Of a stretch of DNA of 16,758 nt, positions 12,238 through 16,758 are shown piece by piece. The notes beneath the pieces were generated by a model. The model was not told where the DNA came from and searched no databases. It was given only the letters and a program-made list of their open reading frames with translations. The stretch comes from JBAVOR01 sp049692255 (lineage in GTDB: Bacteria > Babelota > Babeliae > Babelales > JACPOV01), in contig JBAVOR010000030.1 of NCBI GenBank assembly GCA_049692255.1, positions 1 through 16,758 of the forward strand, given 5' to 3'. Within the stretch, counting starts at the first letter, position 1. Each line of letters opens with the position of its first letter. Position numbers and translations under genes: made by a program.

Positions 12238-14613
12238 CTGCAGCAGCGTCAAAATAGCATCGGGGTTGAATGATATTGCATCGATGCCTTGCGTAACTAA
12301 AAATTGTGCAAACGCAATATCATCTGACGGCGCTTGCCCGCACAAGCCAACATGCAGCCCATGCGCATGGGCACCTTTAATTGCTTGCGTGATAAGCATT
12401 TTAACCGCGTCATTCTGTTCACTAAACAAAGAAGACAATGCACTATTGTCTCGATCGATGCCTAAGGTTAACTGCGTCAAATCATTTGAACCAATCGAAA
12501 TGCCATCAAATAAAGGGGCAAATTGATCAATGCACAGCACGTTGCTGGGTATCTCGCACATCATGTACAGTGCCAATTTCTGTGGTATGCGCGCAATGTT
12601 GTTCTGCTGTAAAAGCTCAACTACCAGCTGAGCTTCTTGCGGCGTACGCACAAAGGGAATCATACAATCGATCGTATCAAAGCCCAACACCTCGCGTGCG
12701 CGTAACACCGCTTCACATTCAAGCGCAAACGCATTTTTATATAAGTCACTGTAATAACGCGATGCACCACGCAACCCAAGCATTGGATTTTCTTCAGTCG
12801 GTTCAAAGAAAGAGCCACCAAGCAACGCGCGATATTCATTGCTTTTAAAATCAGAAAAGCGCATGAGTATACGTCGTGGATAAAAAGCAGCTGCAATAGC
12901 AGCAATGCCAGCGGCTACCGTTTCAATAAAAAATGTACGAATATCTGCAAATCCGCGCGCACGTTGCGCAATGGTTTGCTTGACCGATGGGTCAGTAATT
13001 TTTTCTGGGTGTAGCGCCACTAACGGGTGCACACCAATGCTGTTGGCAATAATAAATTCTAAGCGCGCCAAACCAACGCCAGTCACTGGTAATGGTGCGT
13101 ACACAAATGCTTGGTCCGGATCCCCAATAATTAATTGCGCATCGCAGTTTAATGGAACTTTTTTACCTGCAAGAGAGATAGTTTGTTTTTGTATTTTAAA
13201 CGTACCCGCATAGGCGATTCCGTGACTACTGGTTGAACAGTCGACCGTTACCGCTTTACCATCAATAGGTTGTTGCGTTGCATTTACTGTGCCAATCAGT
13301 GCAGGTATACCTAATTCGCGTGCTACAATTGCTGCATGGCTTGTGCGCCCACCATTATCAGTAATAATGGCCGCCGCTTTTTTCATCAGCGCGGTCCAGT
13401 CTGGGTTGGTATTACGCGTGACTAAAACATCACCTGCATTAAATGTGGCTGCATTATCCAATGTTTCTATAATACGCGCGGTGCCCGTTGCTATGCCCAC
13501 GCCAACAGCAATGCCTCGTGCTATGACATCAGACTCTTGTGGGCGCTTATCTCCATAGCTGTAACGTACCGCTTGTATTTGACCTTGCTCACGTGCGTGT
13601 ACCGTTTCTGGACGTGCTTGAACGATATATAATTTTTTCTCTTGCCCATCATACGCCCATTCAATATCCATTGGGACTAGATGATTTGCCAAACGACTGT
13701 AATGTTCTTCTATGTGTAATGCCAATTGCGCTAATTGACATACCAGTTGATCGGTTAATGCAAACGAGCTGCGCTCTTGCGCGGTGGTGTCAACAAACGC
13801 AATGCCTGCCTGTGCTGCAAAAACTGTCTTTTTTTCTTTGGAACCACAGCGCTTTTTAACAATGGCCGCATACCCTTTTTTGAGCAACGGTTTGTGCACC
13901 CACCATTCATCTGGCATTACAGTGCCTTGCACCACCGCTTCTGCTAACCCCCAAGCAGCGGTAATGACCACCACATCGCGAAACCCGGTATCAGGGTCTA
14001 ACGTAAATAATACACCTGACGCGCCCAGGTCTGAACGTACCATCTTTTGCACTGCTACTGACAATGCGACAGACATATGCGCAATAGCATGTTCTTGACG
14101 ATATACCATAGCGCGGTCGGTAAACAACGATGCTACACATTTTTTATACGCGTCAAGCAACGCATCAACTCCTACTACATTCAAATATGATTCTTGCTGG
14201 CCAGCAAATGAGGCACTCGGTAAATCTTCTGCCGTAGCAGAAGAACGCACTGCAACCGAAAGCGTTGTTGTTTGATACTCTTGTGACAACCGTTGATACG
14301 CCGCCGTTATTTCTGCAATCAATGGTGCTGGCAACGATGCGGCCAGAATTAAATCGCGTATCTTTTTACCTACCAGTTGCAACGCATTAAAAGAACTGCT
14401 CGTAGATAACTGCGCCAACAAATCGGTTATCGGTTTTTCCAACTTATTTTCTTTTAAAACTTCCCGATAAGCATCTGCTGTTACTGCAAAACCATTAGGT
14501 ACCGCAATTCCTACGGACGATAACGTGCCGTACATTTCACCCAACGATGCAGTTTTACCACCAACCAATGGAACATCGGTATTTCTAATATCTTTAAAAA
14601 AACGGATATACAT
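12232..14613 (-). CDS. ppsA: Phosphoenolpyruvate synthase (pyruvate, water dikinase)
   Basis: It converts pyruvate and ATP to PEP, AMP and phosphate, the entry to gluconeogenesis. The 793 residues match the usual length (about 790). The start is ATG 14613 rather than a GTG at 14655, because family similarity begins there (FFKDIRNTDVPLVGGKTASLGEM). The ATP-grasp domain spans about 5-340 with VPLVGGKTASLGEM (14-27), AVRSSATAEDLPSASFAGQQ (121-140) and DIEWAYDG (316-323). The phosphohistidine domain has GGRTSHAAIVARELGIP (421-437) with catalytic His426. The PEP-binding barrel (about 480-793) has GLARLEF (514-520), RFSDFKSNEYRALLGG (585-600), CEIPSN (686-691), SIGSNDLTQLTLGIDRD (706-722) and catalytic Cys758 in GLCGQAPSD. 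The gene starts 4 bases after the PEBP gene and lacks a clear ribosome site, so translation is probably coupled. Decayed copies of its last bases lie at 10510-10556. Confidence 0.96.
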   Translation of the reverse strand: MYIRFFKDIRNTDVPLVGGKTASLGEMYGTLSSVGIAVPNGFAVTADAYREVLKENKLEKPITDLLAQLSTSSSFNALQLVGKKIRDLILAASLPAPLIAEITAAYQRLSQEYQTTTLSVAVRSSATAEDLPSASFAGQQESYLNVVGVDALLDAYKKCVASLFTDRAMVYRQEHAIAHMSVALSVAVQKMVRSDLGASGVLFTLDPDTGFRDVVVITAAWGLAEAVVQGTVMPDEWWVHKPLLKKGYAAIVKKRCGSKEKKTVFAAQAGIAFVDTTAQERSSFALTDQLVCQLAQLALHIEEHYSRLANHLVPMDIEWAYDGQEKKLYIVQARPETVHAREQGQIQAVRYSYGDKRPQESDVIARGIAVGVGIATGTARIIETLDNAATFNAGDVLVTRNTNPDWTALMKKAAAIITDNGGRTSHAAIVARELGIPALIGTVNATQQPIDGKAVTVDCSTSSHGIAYAGTFKIQKQTISLAGKKVPLNCDAQLIIGDPDQAFVYAPLPVTGVGLARLEFIIANSIGVHPLVALHPEKITDPSVKQTIAQRARGFADIRTFFIETVAAGIAAIAAAFYPRRILMRFSDFKSNEYRALLGGSFFEPTEENPMLGLRGASRYYSDLYKNAFALECEAVLRAREVLGFDTIDCMIPFVRTPQEAQLVVELLQQNNIARIPQKLALYMMCEIPSNVLCIDQFAPLFDGISIGSNDLTQLTLGIDRDNSALSSLFSEQNDAVKMLITQAIKGAHAHGLHVGLCGQAPSDDIAFAQFLVTQGIDAISFNPDAILTLLQS

Positions 14614-14617
14614 GATG

Positions 14618-15172
14618 TTACTGCTTACGTTTATACAAACCAACAATTTTGGCACTAGCTAACACGTGCCCATTCATTGCTTGTGTTACTTCTGCATACG
14701 TAGCCCCTACGGACAATAATAGCTTTGTATCAAGTGCATACAACGAACAAATATAATGGTGTGCACCGTGAGTTGGTGGAGGACATGGCGCACCCCACAG
14801 CGGTGCATTAGAATCATTTTTCCCAATGAGCGCACCAGATGCTGTTATCTGAGCATATGATTCAATTGAGTGCATCGAAGCAGGTATATTAAATAAAACA
14901 CAATGAATCCATGTTTTACCCGGCGCATCGGGGTCTTCACACAAGAATACATACGACTGTGTACCCGTTGGTTGACCAGACCAGCTAAAGGCAGGCATAC
15001 GACTGCTACCATCACACGTGCAATCGATTGGAATATTGTTGTTATCAGCGAAATCATTACTTAAAAGTGTAAATGTTGTCATAGTATCATCCTCTTTTGC
15101 AGAATAAGTTCTGTGCCATTTTGCGACTATTAACGCGCACACAAACAAAGCGACCAAATATCTTTTATACAT
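14618..15172 (-). CDS. YbhB/YbcL-family PEBP-like protein, exported
   Basis: This belongs to the phosphatidylethanolamine-binding (Raf kinase inhibitor-like) superfamily, bacterial YbhB/YbcL branch; the molecular role of that branch is not settled. The 184 residues start with a hydrophobic leader (YLVALFVCALIVA, 5-17) missing from cytoplasmic members, so this form is probably exported or anchored. The domain (about 32-182) shows the early strands with IPIDCTCDGSS (47-57) and PAFSW (59-63), the ligand-pocket motif EDPDAPGKTWIHCVLFNIP (79-97), and the second motif GAPCPPPTHGAHHYICSLYALD (127-148; GxPxPP and GxHxY elements). The final basic residues KRKQ end the last strand. AAAGGAAG precedes ATG 15172 closely. 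The promoter is at 15214-15242 and ppsA follows after 4 bases. Confidence 0.9.
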   Translation of the reverse strand: MYKRYLVALFVCALIVAKWHRTYSAKEDDTMTTFTLLSNDFADNNNIPIDCTCDGSSRMPAFSWSGQPTGTQSYVFLCEDPDAPGKTWIHCVLFNIPASMHSIESYAQITASGALIGKNDSNAPLWGAPCPPPTHGAHHYICSLYALDTKLLLSVGATYAEVTQAMNGHVLASAKIVGLYKRKQ

Positions 15173-15213
15173 ATCTTCCTTTCTTGTATACAGACTGCTG
15201 CTTCTCGTTCATG

Positions 15214-15242
15214 ACTATAGCGCATAAAAAAGGTAATAACAA
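15214..15242 (-). promoter_or_regulatory. Sigma-70-like promoter of the PEBP-ppsA operon
   Basis: On the complementary strand TTGTTA (15237-15242) and TATAGT (15214-15219) are spaced by 17 bases. Transcription would start near 15207, about 35 bases before the PEBP start. The 160-base divergent region to the lipoprotein gene has no clear plus-strand promoter. Confidence 0.6.
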
Positions 15243-15332
15243 ACCAGAACAAGCCCCTTGTAAAAAAAACCTTTTGTCTTACACTTTAATAACGTTGTTC
15301 GTTAACAGTTATAACCACGCAAAGGTTTATGT

Positions 15333-15524
15333 ATGAAAAAAGTTATTTTTATGACCTTACTCTCTCTTGCACTGCTACCTGCATGTTGCTGGAGAAAAAA
15401 AACTGAACAAAAATGTGTACAACCAGAAACGTGCCAAGAAGAATCGGTAACGGTTACCAAACAAACACGTGTTTCAGGGCCTGTTACTAAAGAAGTACGT
15501 TGGCAAAAAACTGATCTTCAATAA
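15333..15524 (+). CDS. Small lipoprotein, 63 aa
   Basis: The N-terminus is a lipoprotein signal: MKK, a hydrophobic core and Leu-Pro-Ala-Cys18, followed directly by a second Cys19. The Pro at -2 is slightly atypical for a lipobox. The mature part is only about 45 residues, rich in Lys, Thr, Gln and Val (VTVTKQTRVSGPVTKEVRW), with Cys28 and Cys34. It is hydrophilic and may be disordered. It would be lipid-anchored at a membrane facing outward. AAAGG lies 8 bases before ATG 15333. A perfect 14-bp inverted repeat and the dismutase gene follow. No known family. Confidence 0.7.
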   Translation: MKKVIFMTLLSLALLPACCWRKKTEQKCVQPETCQEESVTVTKQTRVSGPVTKEVRWQKTDLQ

Positions 15525-15532
15525 AAAATGAC

Positions 15533-15569
15533 TACGGCAAGCATGGCGTAAAATACCATGCTTGCCGTA
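15533..15569 (+). promoter_or_regulatory. Perfect 14-bp inverted repeat before the dismutase gene
   Basis: TACGGCAAGCATGG (15533-15546) and CCATGCTTGCCGTA (15556-15569) pair perfectly around a 9-base loop. The plus strand is followed by A-rich sequence and the dismutase ribosome site (AAAAAGGAG), not a T-run, so it is not a canonical terminator for the lipoprotein gene. Read on the minus strand it is followed by GTCATTTTTTATT, as a terminator would be, but no minus-strand gene runs into it. It may be an mRNA hairpin guarding the dismutase 5' end, an operator, or an unusual terminator. Confidence 0.6.
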
Positions 15570-15591
15570 ACTTAAAAAAAAGGAGTAGTCA

Positions 15592-16380
15592 ATGAAATAT
15601 ACGTATACCACACTCATAATTATCGCTACCGCATCAATAAGTGCTTTTGCTACCTATACCATAATGCACAACGCCACAAGCACGCAACAACCGTGCACCG
15701 CCGTTTTTACACACACTGCACCCCGTGCTGCCTATAGCACCACAGATGCCCACGGTGTGTATCAAACACGCCCCTTTGATTTAGCCGCAAGCGGCATTCA
15801 GTTAACACCGAAACAAATCGATGAACATCTTGTGCTCTATAAAAAGTATGTAGATAAACGAAACGAAATTGCGCGGACATTGCAATCTGTTGACAAAAAA
15901 GCGCTGAGTAAAACTTTCAGTGCATTCCGTTCACTCAAAGTGGCTGAAACCTACGCAGTGAATGGACAGATTTTGCATGAGCTCTACTTTGAAAATATTG
16001 GTGCCGCAGCACAGCCGATGGGGCCATTGGCTACAGCATTAATTACAGATAGCTTTGGTTCTATAGAAGCATTCAAAACAGATATATTAGCATGTGGACA
16101 AGTAGCGCGCGGTTGGGTACTCTGTGCATTCAGCCTCGATGATGGGAAGCTACACAATTTTGTTCTCGAAGAACACAATAGTCATGTTCCCGTTATGGCA
16201 CTCCCTATGCTTGTCTTTGATGTGTATGAGCATGCCTATTTTATGGATTATGGCACCGCACTCGCACCATACTTAGAACAGCTTTGGAACCATATTAATT
16301 GGGCTGTTGTTGAACAGCGTATTGAAACATTGGTAACTCCATTTAATAATAATGCTCGGGCATCATGGACCAACACATAG
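15592..16380 (+). CDS. Exported Fe/Mn-type superoxide dismutase
   Basis: It converts superoxide to oxygen and hydrogen peroxide. The 262 residues are about 60 longer than usual because of an N-terminal hydrophobic leader (6-24) and linker, so the enzyme is probably exported or membrane-anchored. The helical N-terminal domain starts at 62 (FDLAASGIQLTPKQIDEHL). Metal ligands are all visible: His79, His129 in GQILHELYFENIG (125-137), and Asp210 and His214 in DVYEHAYFMDYG (210-221). Also typical are SFGSIEAFKTD (154-164), GWVLCAF (174-180) and LWNHINW (231-237). Gly125, four before His129, is Mn-type; the second-sphere Gln of Mn enzymes is replaced by His195 (EEHNSH), as in some archaeal and cambialistic enzymes. 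The metal therefore cannot be told. The ribosome site AAAAAGGAG is strong. Its stop is overlapped by the next gene. Confidence 0.93.
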   Translation: MKYTYTTLIIIATASISAFATYTIMHNATSTQQPCTAVFTHTAPRAAYSTTDAHGVYQTRPFDLAASGIQLTPKQIDEHLVLYKKYVDKRNEIARTLQSVDKKALSKTFSAFRSLKVAETYAVNGQILHELYFENIGAAAQPMGPLATALITDSFGSIEAFKTDILACGQVARGWVLCAFSLDDGKLHNFVLEEHNSHVPVMALPMLVFDVYEHAYFMDYGTALAPYLEQLWNHINWAVVEQRIETLVTPFNNNARASWTNT

Positions 16381-16758
16381 TATTTGTCGTATACGACAGC
16401 ATCGAAAACTCCGTGTTTTACGGACAGGTATTGTCTCCATTGATCAAGAAAAAACGAGCAAACCCGTCCCTTGAAATTACCCTTATCACCTTTGAGAAAA
16501 ATAATCCAAATGATGCATTAATACAATTAATTCAAGATTATCATATACGTTTAATTATACACCGCAGAATGCCTTTCTTTGGAACAGCGTTTTTGTATAC
16601 ATTAATGCATAAATTGCGTTCTACGCTGTACACCAAAATAAAACAAAAGCCATACACCCTTATTGCGCGCGGCCCCCATGCTGCGTGGATCTGTATGAAA
16701 GCAGCACTGGGTCACACATTGTGCAAAAATATTATTGTACAAGCGCGTGGGTTACTAG
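16365..16758 (+). CDS. Glycosyltransferase, N-terminal part, cut by the window end
   Basis: An open frame runs from ATG 16365 to the window end, 131 codons with no stop. It overlaps the last 16 bases of the dismutase gene in another frame, which suggests translational coupling. The product opens with a strand (HIVFVVYDSIENSVFYGQV), then LEITLITFEKNN, IRLIIHRR and YTLIARGPHAAWICMKA. This alternating strand-helix pattern with Ile-Ala-Arg-Gly-Pro fits the N-terminal Rossmann half of GT-B glycosyltransferases (GT4-like). The donor-binding C-terminal half is not in the window, so sugar and acceptor are unknown. With GalU nearby, envelope glycan synthesis is likely. Confidence 0.7.
   Translation, partial: MDQHIVFVVYDSIENSVFYGQVLSPLIKKKRANPSLEITLITFEKNNPNDALIQLIQDYHIRLIIHRRMPFFGTAFLYTLMHKLRSTLYTKIKQKPYTLIARGPHAAWICMKAALGHTLCKNIIVQARGLL

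Noticed and set aside
12266..14098. Several plus-strand frames of 86-136 codons opposite ppsA
   Set aside because: All are antisense to highly conserved PEP synthase motifs and have no family features of their own.
1..16758. CRISPR array, insertion sequence or prophage
   Set aside because: No regularly spaced repeats, no transposase or integrase motif and no phage structural genes are present; the only sizeable repeat is the tandem duplication at 8.8-12.3 kb.

Overview
The window looks like a chromosomal segment of a moderately AT-rich bacterium that uses the standard code and has short spacers and good Shine-Dalgarno sites. Housekeeping genes (tRNA-Phe, pheS, galU, a P-type ATPase, ppsA, a superoxide dismutase, a glycosyltransferase) alternate with many exported proteins of unknown function. 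Two of these exported proteins carry eukaryote-like Skp1/BTB and leucine-rich-repeat domains. That mixture is typical of host-associated lineages of protists, and I lean towards Candidatus Dependentiae (TM6, Babeliae-like). This placement is an inference from gene content, not proven by the sequence.

Layout. 1-130: end of an upstream gene and an intrinsic terminator. 163-2231 (+): three exported or membrane proteins I do not recognise. 2209-2742 (-): a cytoplasmic TPR protein, overlapping the previous gene tail to tail. 2844-2978 (+): a 44-residue ORF. 3063-3137 (-): tRNA-Phe(GAA), divergent from pheS, galU and a P-type ATPase (3291-7107, +). 7140-8256 (-): a 29-residue Cys/Lys-rich metallothionein-like peptide and an exported GNAT-like protein. 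8477-12237 (+): a tandemly duplicated locus with a small Cys-rich exported protein and two Skp1-like/LRR proteins. 12232-15172 (-): ppsA and a PEBP-family protein. 15333-16758 (+): a small lipoprotein, a 14-bp perfect inverted repeat, an exported Fe/Mn superoxide dismutase and the start of a glycosyltransferase cut off by the window end.

How the genes work together. PheS charges the tRNA encoded next to it, but pheT does not follow pheS. GalU (UDP-glucose) and the terminal glycosyltransferase fit envelope glycan synthesis. PpsA feeds gluconeogenesis. The ATPase has Ser-Pro-Val where metal pumps have Cys-Pro-Cys, and the Cys-rich peptide encoded tail to tail with it may be a metal-handling partner. 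The exported dismutase would protect the outer cell compartment, as expected for a bacterium inside a phagocytic host.

The most interesting part is 8.5-12.3 kb. A unit of about 1.8 kb, made of the 3' end of the small Cys-rich gene, the Skp1/LRR gene and the 3' end of ppsA, has been tandemly duplicated. Both break-point relics are still visible: a 14-codon tail of the small gene and a decayed piece of the ppsA 3' end. The two Skp1/LRR copies are nearly identical in the LRR part but strongly diverged in the Skp1-like and C-terminal membrane parts, although their shared promoter region is still about 91% identical.
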